This document shows positions 24,377-31,721 of a stretch of 35,185 nucleotides of DNA, piece after piece. Every line of letters starts with the position of its first letter. Position 1 is the first letter of the stretch. A model generated the notes under the pieces. That model saw only the letters and a list, made by a program, of their open reading frames with translations, searched no databases and was not told where the DNA came from. Position numbers and translations under genes: made by a program. The stretch is from contig JAQXFO010000076.1 in assembly GCA_029005135.1 (NCBI GenBank), positions 1-35,185 of the forward strand, in the 5' to 3' direction. Origin of the DNA: Lachnospiraceae bacterium (GTDB taxonomy: Bacteria > Bacillota > Clostridia > Lachnospirales > Lachnospiraceae).

Positions 24377-25713
24377 GGTGTTAACCTCGTCATATCCCGC
24401 GGGAACAGCGTTGTCTCCCGGACATTATCTTCGCCGATCAGCTGCATGGTCAGCCGCTCCAGGCCGATGCCCAGGCCGCCGTGGGGCGGCATGCCGCATT
24501 CAAAAGCCAGCAGATAGGCTTCCATGCCTTCCGACGTCATGCCCTTCTTCTCGATCTTGGCCAGAAGCTCATCCTTCTGATGGATGCGCTGGCCGCCGGT
24601 GGTGATTTCCAGACCGCGGAAGAGACAGTCAAAACTCAGGGTAAAGGTCTCATCCGCCGGATCGTCCATAGCATAGAAGGGACGCTTTTTCGACGGATAA
24701 TGGGTGATGAAGACGAAATCGGCGTCGTATTCCTCTTTGAAATAACGGCCTATCAGAGCTTCCTCCTCCGGCTCAAGGTCGTAGGGATTGCGGATCGGAC
24801 GGTCGTATTTCTCCGACACCAGCTCTTTGGCCCTGTCAAACCGCACCGACGGGATGTTGTCCGTCCGCGGCAGTGACGTGATGTCGAGGGCCGCCAGCTC
24901 CGGTGCGTAATTCTCCTTAAGATTCGTCATGATGGCTTCAAGGACACCGGTCTCCATGGCCATAATGTCGTAGAAGCTGTCGATAAAGCCCATTTCGAAG
25001 TCCAGGGAGGTGTATTCGTTCAGGTGGCGCTTCGTGTTATGCTTCTCAGCGCGGAAAACCGGACCTATCTCATAGACGCGCTCGAAAACGCCCACCATCA
25101 TCTGCTTGTAGAACTGCGGGCTCTGGGCCAGCACAGCCGGATGATGGAAATAATCCAGCTTGAAGATATTGGCGCCGCCTTCAGCACTTCTGGCCGAGAG
25201 CTTCGGGGTGTGGATCTCGGTAAAATGCTGCGCCGTCAGGTAATTCCGGAAGCCCTCGCAGATACCCATCTGGATGCGGAACTTGGCCCGCTCGCGCAGG
25301 TTGCGGAGCGTCACGGGACGCAGATCCAGATTTTTCTCCAGAGTAACATTCATGCGCTTCTTGCCGATGGCCACCGGCAGGGTTCTGTCGGCATGGGACA
25401 GTACTCGAAGGCCGGAAAGACGGATCTCACAGCCGCCCGGTGCTTTCTCATTGGCCTGCAGGACACCGGTCACTTCCAGGGCCGAGGCCATCACCGGCAC
25501 GTCGATGCCGTCTTCTTCCGTCAGCACGCACTGCAGGAGACCGTCGCGCTTTCTCAGGATCACAAAGGTCACTTTACCCATTTCACGGACAGCATGCAGA
25601 GTCCCCCGGGTGGTCACGATCTGACCGATCATGCCGGAGCAGGCAAGGTCTGCCACAGAGGGATTATTCATGAAATCACCGCCATAACCGTTTATTTTGA
25701 TGATATCTTCCAT
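24373..25713 (-). CDS. aspS: Archaeal/eukaryal-type aspartyl-tRNA synthetase, probably non-discriminating
   Basis: The enzyme charges tRNA-Asp and, as inferred here, tRNA-Asn with aspartate; GatCAB then amidates the latter to Asn-tRNA. It has 446 residues, far shorter than the usual bacterial AspRS (about 590), and lacks the bacterial GAD insertion, so it belongs to the archaeal-type AspS2 group. An OB-fold anticodon-binding domain spans about 25-110. The class II catalytic core contains LAQSPQFYKQMM (195-206), motif 2 VFRAEKHNTKRHLNEYTSLDFEM (219-241) and motif 3 GGLGIGLERLTMQL near the C terminus, ending RLTP. The start has AGGAGG 7 bp upstream, 41 bp after the ANTAR gene. Overlap with gatC supports a role in tRNA-dependent asparagine formation. 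Confidence 0.93.
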   Translation of the reverse strand: MEDIIKINGYGGDFMNNPSVADLACSGMIGQIVTTRGTLHAVREMGKVTFVILRKRDGLLQCVLTEEDGIDVPVMASALEVTGVLQANEKAPGGCEIRLSGLRVLSHADRTLPVAIGKKRMNVTLEKNLDLRPVTLRNLRERAKFRIQMGICEGFRNYLTAQHFTEIHTPKLSARSAEGGANIFKLDYFHHPAVLAQSPQFYKQMMVGVFERVYEIGPVFRAEKHNTKRHLNEYTSLDFEMGFIDSFYDIMAMETGVLEAIMTNLKENYAPELAALDITSLPRTDNIPSVRFDRAKELVSEKYDRPIRNPYDLEPEEEALIGRYFKEEYDADFVFITHYPSKKRPFYAMDDPADETFTLSFDCLFRGLEITTGGQRIHQKDELLAKIEKKGMTSEGMEAYLLAFECGMPPHGGLGIGLERLTMQLIGEDNVRETTLFPRDMTRLTP

Positions 25714-25734
25714 AATAGTCCCTCCTCTTTCTCT

Positions 25735-25756
25735 GCCGGTCTCGCCGGCGTTTTTT
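25735..25756 (+). terminator. Plus-strand terminator-like hairpin between the ANTAR gene and aspS
   Basis: GCCGG-TCTCG-CCGGC followed by G and TTTTTT reads as a compact rho-independent terminator on the plus strand, opposite to every gene here. It could stop antisense transcription, or the hairpin may only shape the aspS leader on the minus strand, where it lies just upstream of the Shine-Dalgarno. Confidence 0.45.
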
Positions 25757-26300
25757 ATTTGAACAGGTCCAGAACCATCTGGGCCGTTTCGACAAAATCG
25801 GTACCCGTATCCATGGCGCTTTTCTGAATATAGCGGTGGGCCTCCGGCTCCGTCATATTGTTGCGCGCCATCAGAAGCGCTTTCGCTTCATTAATAATAG
25901 CGATCTCTTCTCCGGTACGGTTGAGCTTCTTATTTTTGCGTTTGCGGATATCGGCCTCCACGGTTCTCTGAAGCATCGAGACCGTGTCGATCAGGGCTTT
26001 CACCCGTGTCGGCATCGCCAGGCAGACGATACCGTTGTCCTTCAGATCGGGAAGGACGGATTCTCTGGCCATCAGGAGCATCTGAAAGCCCGGCGGCAGA
26101 GACTCGTGCAGCTCGGTATAGTACATATCCGCCAGCTGATAGCCGCATATGACAATACCGTTTTTCAGATTATCGATCTGTGACACAGCCTGAATTCCGG
26201 CTCTGCAGACGGCGGTCACCGAAAAACCGTTGCGCGCCAGAATCGCGCGGATATTTTTCGCATCTTCGATTTTCCGGAAGACCACAATAATATTCGTCAC
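25755..26300 (-). CDS. ANTAR-domain RNA-binding antiterminator with degenerate receiver
   Basis: This is a 181-residue regulator. Residues 1 to about 112 have a response-regulator-like alpha/beta fold, but the acidic pair is replaced (VVFRKIED) and the strand that should end in the phosphoacceptor Asp reads IVICGYQLADM. Phosphorylation in the usual way is therefore unlikely, as in AmiR. A helical linker (about 105-130) suits dimerisation. Residues about 130-178 form the three-helix ANTAR domain, with INEAKALLMARNNMTEPEAHRYIQ and a final AQMVLDLF. ANTAR proteins bind paired RNA hairpins and prevent terminator formation, often for nitrogen genes. It starts at GTG 26300 (CGGAGA upstream), 15 bp after glnA, inside the nitrogen block it may regulate. 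Confidence 0.9.
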   Translation of the reverse strand: MTNIIVVFRKIEDAKNIRAILARNGFSVTAVCRAGIQAVSQIDNLKNGIVICGYQLADMYYTELHESLPPGFQMLLMARESVLPDLKDNGIVCLAMPTRVKALIDTVSMLQRTVEADIRKRKNKKLNRTGEEIAIINEAKALLMARNNMTEPEAHRYIQKSAMDTGTDFVETAQMVLDLFK

Positions 26301-26315
26301 AGAAGTTCTCCGTCA

Positions 26316-27650
26316 TTACAGGCGATACAGGTCGTGATCGATCTCCCACTGGCTGATGTAGGTGGAATAATCGTTCCATTCCTTCTTCTTGGCTTCGACG
26401 TATTTTTCGGACACATGGGCGCCAAGGACTTTCTGAAGGAATTTGTCTCTTTCGAAGGCCTTCAGGGCCTCATTCAGATTCTCCGGCAGAGAGCTGATGC
26501 CCTGCTTGGCTTTCTCGGCATCCGACATCAGATTCAGATTGCCGGAGATCGGTGCCGGCGGATTGATCTTGCTGCGGATACCATCAAGGCCGGCCCGCAG
26601 GCAAAGTGCCAGGGCCAGATACGGATTGGCGGCACCATCCGGTGATCTCAGCTCGATACGGCGGTCCTTGCTGTCGGCCGCGTAGGGAATACGGATCAGC
26701 GGGCTTCTGTTGCCGGCGCCCCAGGCCTTGAAGGACGGAGCCTCGTAACCGGGGATCAAACGCTTATAGGAATTGACCAGAGGATTCAGAACGGCGCACA
26801 TGCCGTCGATATGCTTGATCAGGCCGCCGACAAACCAGTAGGCTTCCTCAGACAGTCCCATCGGATCAGTGGGATCATCGAAAATATTGCGGCCGTCACG
26901 GTGCAGTGACATATTGATATGCATGGAAGAACCGTCGACACCGGCCAGCGGTTTCGGCATAAAGGTGGCGTGAAGGCCGTGCTGACGGGCAATGGTCTTG
27001 ACGGCCAGCTTGAAGGTCATGATGTTATCGGCCGTCCTCAGTGTCTCGTCATACTGGAAATCGATCTCATGCTGGGACGGCGCCCCCTCATGATGCGAGG
27101 ACTCCACGACAAAGCCCATATCCTCCAGGGTCAGGACCATGTCGCGGCGGGCATTTTCGCCGAAATCCACCGGGCCCAGATCAAAATACCCGGCCATCTC
27201 GCGGGTCTTCGTCGTCGGCACACCGGCATCATCAGTCTGGAACAGGAAGAATTCGCATTCAGGTCCCACCTTCATGGTATAGCCCATGCGGGCAGCCTCC
27301 TCCACGGCCTTCTCCAGCACATAACGGGAATCACCTTCAAAAGGCGTCCCGTCCCCTTTGCAGACGTTGCAAATGAGACGGGCCACCTTTCCCTGCTGAG
27401 GACGCCACGGGAAGATGGTAAAGGTATCGAGATCCGGTTTTAAGAACATATCGGACTCTTCGATCTTGACCAGGCCTTCGATAGAGGAACCGTCGAACAT
27501 GATCCTGCCGTCCAGTGCTCTTTCGAGCTGACTGGCTGTCACAGCCACATTCTTGAGAGTTCCGAAAATATCGGTGAACTGAAGCCGGATAAAAGCTACA
27601 TCTTCATCTTCGACCAGGCGAATGATATCTTCTTTCGTGTAAGACGCCAT
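26316..27650 (-). CDS. glnA: Glutamine synthetase type I
   Basis: It makes glutamine from glutamate, ammonium and ATP. It has 444 residues from the ATG at 27650 (AGGAG Shine-Dalgarno), the length of the Bacillota GSI-alpha form; an in-frame ATG nine codons upstream has no Shine-Dalgarno. The N-terminal beta-grasp contains RLQFTDIFGTLKNV and FDGSSIEG (52-59). The catalytic barrel contains GPECEFFLF, HHEGAPSQHEID, the KPLAGVDGSSMHINMSL segment and NRSPLIRIP. GSI-alpha enzymes are controlled by feedback and protein partners rather than by adenylylation. It follows glnN by 41 bp with no promoter between, so it belongs to the same transcript. Confidence 0.96.
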   Translation of the reverse strand: MASYTKEDIIRLVEDEDVAFIRLQFTDIFGTLKNVAVTASQLERALDGRIMFDGSSIEGLVKIEESDMFLKPDLDTFTIFPWRPQQGKVARLICNVCKGDGTPFEGDSRYVLEKAVEEAARMGYTMKVGPECEFFLFQTDDAGVPTTKTREMAGYFDLGPVDFGENARRDMVLTLEDMGFVVESSHHEGAPSQHEIDFQYDETLRTADNIMTFKLAVKTIARQHGLHATFMPKPLAGVDGSSMHINMSLHRDGRNIFDDPTDPMGLSEEAYWFVGGLIKHIDGMCAVLNPLVNSYKRLIPGYEAPSFKAWGAGNRSPLIRIPYAADSKDRRIELRSPDGAANPYLALALCLRAGLDGIRSKINPPAPISGNLNLMSDAEKAKQGISSLPENLNEALKAFERDKFLQKVLGAHVSEKYVEAKKKEWNDYSTYISQWEIDHDLYRL

Positions 27651-27691
27651 TGTTTTACTCCTCAGCACAATATTCAAATGATTTGTTCGGA

Positions 27692-29809
27692 TCAGACCTC
27701 AAACATCAGATCGGAATAGGACGGCATCGGCCAGACAGACTTGTCGACGATGCTTTCGGCTTTGTCGATCGGTTTTCTCAGGGCTTCCATGGCCGGGATG
27801 ACCGTATCGCGGTAGGCCACGGCCTGTTCACGGCCTTCGGCTTTGGCATGGGCCTCCGCCGTGACATCGCGGAGAACACCCAGGGCACCGTAGGCCTCCT
27901 TCAGATAGCCGTTCAGTTCGGTAAGGACCGCCTCCTGAACCTCGGCGCCGGCGCCGATGCTCTTGAGGGCGCCGATATCGGAAGCCAGCTTGCCTGCGTA
28001 GCCCATAATGGCCGGGATCAGTTCTTTGGAGGCCATCTGTTCCATGGTCATGGCTTCAATGTTGATCGCCTTGCTGTAGGCTTCGTATTTGACTTCCACA
28101 CGAGCTTCCAGCTCAACATCTGTAAAGATCTTCTGTTCGCTGAAAAGCTTCTTAGCTTTGTCGGTGACCAGAGCCGGGATCGCATCCACCATAGACGGGA
28201 TATTCGGCAAGCCGCGTTTCTGCGCTTCTTCAACCCAGGCATCGGAGTAGCCGTTGCCGTTGAAGACGATTCTCTGGTGCTCTGTCATATATTCGCGGAT
28301 CAGGCTGCGGACGGCACTCGGGAAATCATCGGCCGCCTCCAGTCTGTCACAGGCTTCTCTGAAAGCCTCGGCAGTGATGGCATTAAGCACCGTATTCGGA
28401 CCGGCAACGGAATCGCGGGAACCGACCATACGGAATTCAAACTTGTTGCCGGTGAAGGCAAAGGGAGAGGTTCTGTTGCGGTCCGTGGCATCCTTGCTGA
28501 TATCGGACAGAGAACCGACGCCGGTCTCCAGGCGGCTGCCCTCCAGAGAGCTGCTGGCGAAGCCGTTTTCGATGATCTGATTCATCAGATCCTCGATCTG
28601 AGCACCCAGGAAGATGGAAATGATCGCCGGCGGGGCTTCGTTGGCACCCAGACGATGATCGTTGCCCACATCGGAGGCCGATTCGCGCAGCAGGTCAGCG
28701 TGGACATCGACGGCCTTGAGGACACAGGCCAGAACCAGCAGGAACTGCAGGTTCTCATGGGGTGTACTGCCCGGATCCATCAGATTGATGCCGTCATCGG
28801 TGACCAGGGACCAGTTGTTGTGCTTGCCGGAGCCGTTGACGCCGTCAAAGGGCTTCTCATGCAGCAGACAGCGCAGGCCGTGGCGGGTGGCCACTCTCTT
28901 CAGAGTCTGCATCACGATCTGGTTATGATCGACAGCGAGATTGGCTTCTTCATAGATGCAGGCCAGTTCATGCTGGGCCGGGGCTACTTCGTTATGCTGT
29001 GTCTTGGCCGGAACACCCAGCTTCCACAGTTCCTCATTAACCTCCTTCATAAACGGGGCAATACGGGAACGGATGGTGCCGAAGTAATGGTCGTCCATTT
29101 CCTGACCCTTCGGCGGCATGGCACCGAAAAGGGTACGGCCGGTGAAAACCAGATCCTGTCTCTTCAGATATTTCTTACGGTCAATAATGAAGTATTCCTG
29201 TTCGGCACCAACAGAGGGCTTCACGCGTGTTGACGTGGTGTTGCCAAACAGCTTCAGCAGGCGCAGTGCCTGTGTATTCAGCGCTTCCATGGAACGCAGC
29301 AGCGGTGTTTTCTGATCCAGAGCTTCACCGGTATAAGAGCAGAAAGCTGTCGGGATCACCAGAATTGCGCCGCTCTCATCATGACGGACAAAAGCCGGGG
29401 AGGTGCAGTCCCAGATCGTGTAGCCGCGGGCTTCGAAGGTGGCACGGATACCACCTGACGGGAAGGAGGAGGCATCCGGTTCACCCTTGATCAGTTCCTT
29501 GCCTGACAGATCCATCAGAACCTTGCCCTCCGTCGTCGGACAGGTGATGAAGGAATCGTGCTTCTCGGCTGTCGTGCCGGTCAGCGGCTGGAACCAGTGA
29601 GTATAATGGGTAGCGCCCTTCTCGATAGCCCAGGCCTTCATCTCATGGGCAATCAGATCGGCGGATTCTTTGTCCAGTTCCCCGCCTTCGCAACGAACCT
29701 TCTGAAGTTTCCTGAAGACTGCCTTGGTCAGTCTGGCCTTCATAACCGTGTCATTGAAAACATCAATACCATAGATATCGGTAATATCGGTTTTTACAGC
29801 GTCACTCAT
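27692..29809 (-). CDS. glnN: Glutamine synthetase type III
   Basis: A second, structurally distinct glutamine synthetase; GSIII enzymes are large dodecamers, found mainly in Bacteroidota, cyanobacteria and some Bacillota. The 705-residue length is typical. The N terminus has HYTHWFQPLTGTTAEKHDSF, followed by FPSGGIRATFEARGYT and the catalytic KTQHNEVAPAQHE, GSGKHNNWS and GNKFEFRMVGS regions characteristic of GSIII, with a helical C-terminal extension absent from GSI. The ATG at 29809 has TTAGGAGGG upstream. It is first in the nitrogen block, preceded by a promoter and a leader terminator, so its expression is probably controlled after initiation. Having both GSIII and GSI in one operon is unusual. 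Confidence 0.96.
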   Translation of the reverse strand: MSDAVKTDITDIYGIDVFNDTVMKARLTKAVFRKLQKVRCEGGELDKESADLIAHEMKAWAIEKGATHYTHWFQPLTGTTAEKHDSFITCPTTEGKVLMDLSGKELIKGEPDASSFPSGGIRATFEARGYTIWDCTSPAFVRHDESGAILVIPTAFCSYTGEALDQKTPLLRSMEALNTQALRLLKLFGNTTSTRVKPSVGAEQEYFIIDRKKYLKRQDLVFTGRTLFGAMPPKGQEMDDHYFGTIRSRIAPFMKEVNEELWKLGVPAKTQHNEVAPAQHELACIYEEANLAVDHNQIVMQTLKRVATRHGLRCLLHEKPFDGVNGSGKHNNWSLVTDDGINLMDPGSTPHENLQFLLVLACVLKAVDVHADLLRESASDVGNDHRLGANEAPPAIISIFLGAQIEDLMNQIIENGFASSSLEGSRLETGVGSLSDISKDATDRNRTSPFAFTGNKFEFRMVGSRDSVAGPNTVLNAITAEAFREACDRLEAADDFPSAVRSLIREYMTEHQRIVFNGNGYSDAWVEEAQKRGLPNIPSMVDAIPALVTDKAKKLFSEQKIFTDVELEARVEVKYEAYSKAINIEAMTMEQMASKELIPAIMGYAGKLASDIGALKSIGAGAEVQEAVLTELNGYLKEAYGALGVLRDVTAEAHAKAEGREQAVAYRDTVIPAMEALRKPIDKAESIVDKSVWPMPSYSDLMFEV

Positions 29810-29834
29810 TATCTTTCCCTCCTAACGAGTTATC

Positions 29835-29877
29835 AAAAAAAGAAAAGGCGTTCAAGAAAATAATCTCGAACGCCTTT
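29835..29877 (-). terminator. Leader terminator (attenuator) of glnN
   Basis: A 10-bp AAAGGCGTTC/GAACGCCTTT stem plus four inner pairs (14 bp in all, loop of six) is followed on the minus strand by TCTTTTTTT. It lies downstream of the glnN promoter and 25 bp before the start codon, so glnN transcripts must pass it. It might also catch transcripts from the HAD gene. Confidence 0.88.
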
Positions 29878-29882
29878 GTCCA
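29867..29882 (-). promoter_or_regulatory. ANTAR-target-like hexaloop hairpin in the glnN leader
   Basis: On the minus strand UGGAC-AAAGGC-GUUCG pairs over 5 bp (two G-U) around a six-base loop with A first and G fourth. It consumes the 5' arm of the leader terminator and so would act as an antiterminator. The expected start point is only 1-2 nt upstream, leaving no space for a first hairpin of the canonical pair. Confidence 0.4.
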
Positions 29883-29889
29883 TATCGGT

Positions 29890-29918
29890 ATCTTAGACTT
29901 CGGATTCTTTTCTGTCAA
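29890..29918 (-). promoter_or_regulatory. Promoter of the glnN operon
   Basis: TTGACA (29913-29918), 17-bp spacer, TAAGAT (29890-29895) on the minus strand, in an AT-rich stretch. The predicted start is near 29883, just before the leader terminator. The rest of the 29810-30003 gap shows no gene. Confidence 0.75.
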
Positions 29919-30003
29919 GAAAAAAGAGAAAACTTTTTCCATGTCTTACTATTTATACAAAGAAAACGAATAAACACTCAAATTTCCAGTCATTTTTTCA
30001 GTA

Positions 30004-30726
30004 TCAGGCTTCTGCCGGGTACCAGGAGCGTTCCAGGAACCGCTGCAGCGCCTCCTCGGACGCCGTCACCAGATCGGGTTGAGGGCCCTTGACAGGCTGT
30101 CTCACCTCGGGAGGTCTGACCAGATAGGCGGCATGCCACCCGGCCGCCAATGCGCCTGCGATGTCATTCCCGGCGTGATCCCCCACCATCAGGCAGGACC
30201 CGGCCGAAAGACCGCTCCTCTTCTCAAAAAGCCGGAAAATCGCCGGTTCGGGCTTTTCAAGACCCAGCTCCGAAGAGATCAGCATATACTCAGGCGGGAT
30301 AAAACGTTCCAGGCCCAGGCGGGTGATCTTCTCCCGCTGTCGTACCGAGGGACCGTTGGTGATCAGCCCGTTGATACCGCCCGCAGCAAGATTTTCCGAG
30401 AGAACAGCGGCCATGACCGGCCTAAGGGTGATGGTCTCAAGCTGATCCGCATAGACAGCCTCGAAGGCCTGTGCCTCCTCTTCGGACAATTCCCGATGAA
30501 AAACGGCGAAGGTATTCACCGTTCGCCGTCTGATCATCGTCTCATAATCGATTTCTCCGCGGCAGCGTTTTTCATACTGTTCGTAACTGCACCGGCGGCT
30601 GGCCCGGATAAGGTCATCCTCCCGTCCCTCAAAGGCCGTCCCGAAAACCTCCCGTACAGCGCGGAGATACGGCTCTGATCGCAGATACAGCGTGTCATCC
30701 AAATCGAAAACGATGGCTTTTTTCAT
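30004..30726 (-). CDS. HAD-superfamily hydrolase (probable phosphatase)
   Basis: This 240-residue cytoplasmic HAD subclass I protein has all four motifs: FDLDDT with nucleophile D8 and acid/base D10, LITNGPS (motif II), a lysine in GLEKPEPAIF (motif III) and MVGDHAGNDIAGA (motif IV). The helical cap between motifs I and II resembles YjjG/pyrimidine 5'-nucleotidase-type phosphatases, but the substrate cannot be read from the sequence. The ATG shares one base with the DegV stop (TAATG at 30724-30728), so it is translated by coupling. No terminator was seen directly after the stop; the next strong one is the glnN leader hairpin. Confidence 0.88.
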   Translation of the reverse strand: MKKAIVFDLDDTLYLRSEPYLRAVREVFGTAFEGREDDLIRASRRCSYEQYEKRCRGEIDYETMIRRRTVNTFAVFHRELSEEEAQAFEAVYADQLETITLRPVMAAVLSENLAAGGINGLITNGPSVRQREKITRLGLERFIPPEYMLISSELGLEKPEPAIFRLFEKRSGLSAGSCLMVGDHAGNDIAGALAAGWHAAYLVRPPEVRQPVKGPQPDLVTASEEALQRFLERSWYPAEA

Positions 30727-31610
30727 TATTTATACGCACACCCTCCCGGCAGGACCTTCGTGCAGGTCAGGGCCAGGGCACCAGGGCCGATGTGGGTGGC
30801 GATGCTGATGGGCAGCTGATCCACATGCACATCGTAATTCGGAAAATGAGCCATGACTTCAGCCCTGAATTCCTCGGCCATCTCAAAATTCTGAGTGTGG
30901 GCCAGACCGATCCAGGCATTCGGCGCCTCAGGCCGGATACCGCCGAATTCGCGGACGATCCCGTCTTCCACCGCCTTGATCATGACCTTTTTGGCCTGCT
31001 TGATGCCTCGCACCTTGGCAAAGGCGTCCAGCTTATCCCCCTGAATCTGAAGGACCGGCTTGATATTGAGGACGGAAGCCACCATGGCCGCTGCCGGTGT
31101 GATACGGCCGCCCTTTTTCAGGTATTCCAGGGTATCGACCATGATATAGATATGAGATTCATAGCGGGTCTTCTCCAGGATCGCCTTGATCTCAGCCCCC
31201 TCCGCACCGTTGTCGGCCAGGGCTTTGGCTTCCAGCACTGACTGACGCTGCGTCACGGAAATGCGCTGGTTATTGACAACATGAACACGGCCGCCAAAAT
31301 CTTCAGCATACAGCATGGCACTCTGGCAGGTGCCGGAGAGCCCGCTTGACATGGGAATCACCACGATCTCATCATACTCCTTCAGCAGAGCCTTCCACTG
31401 ACTCGTCACCTCGCCGGCGGAGGGCTGGGAGGTAGTGATATCCGCCCCCGCGGCCAGTTTGGTATAGAAAAGATTATCGTCGATATCCTTGTGCTCGGTA
31501 TACTGCCGGCCGTCTATGATCACCGGCATTCCCAGCAAAAAAATGCCGTGCCCGGCAGCATCCTTTTCCGACATGCCGCAGTTGGTATCCGTCAAAATCG
31601 CAGTTTTCAT
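30726..31610 (-). CDS. DegV family fatty-acid-binding protein
   Basis: DegV (FakB-like) proteins bind a fatty acid and present it to the kinase FakA for phosphorylation. This one has 294 residues from the ATG at 31610. The first strand and loop are AILTDTNCGM, then TSQPSAGEV contacts the carboxylate region, MSSGLSGTCQSA forms the conserved loop, and YLKKGGRITPAAA is the usual mid-protein motif. Another ATG two codons upstream directly abuts the GAGG Shine-Dalgarno, so 31610 with a 6-bp spacing is preferred. No fakA is in the window. It is coupled to the HAD phosphatase gene by a one-base overlap. Confidence 0.93.
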   Translation of the reverse strand: MKTAILTDTNCGMSEKDAAGHGIFLLGMPVIIDGRQYTEHKDIDDNLFYTKLAAGADITTSQPSAGEVTSQWKALLKEYDEIVVIPMSSGLSGTCQSAMLYAEDFGGRVHVVNNQRISVTQRQSVLEAKALADNGAEGAEIKAILEKTRYESHIYIMVDTLEYLKKGGRITPAAAMVASVLNIKPVLQIQGDKLDAFAKVRGIKQAKKVMIKAVEDGIVREFGGIRPEAPNAWIGLAHTQNFEMAEEFRAEVMAHFPNYDVHVDQLPISIATHIGPGALALTCTKVLPGGCAYK

Positions 31611-31692
31611 ACTCATCCTCTTATTCTTATGTGACGTTCCGGATCTGCCGCGGGGCTTTGCCGGCTGTCATCAGATAATAACCTAAGGCTAT

Positions 31693-31721
31693 ATCATAAC
31701 AGAAACGGGGCTTTTCCTCAA
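31693..31721 (-). promoter_or_regulatory. Promoter of the degV-HAD unit
   Basis: TTGAGG (31716-31721), 17-bp spacer, TATGAT (31693-31698) on the minus strand. It overlaps the last codons of the AraC-family gene. Confidence 0.65.

Noticed and set aside
25714-25754. T-box riboswitch before aspS-gatCAB
   Set aside because: Only 41 bp lie between the ANTAR stop and the aspS start, with no specifier stem or T-box core. The tRNA-dependent control known for the Clostridium operon is not present here.
27650-29233. Plus-strand open frame of 527 codons opposite glnN
   Set aside because: Shadow of GSIII, whose catalytic motifs are complete on the minus strand.
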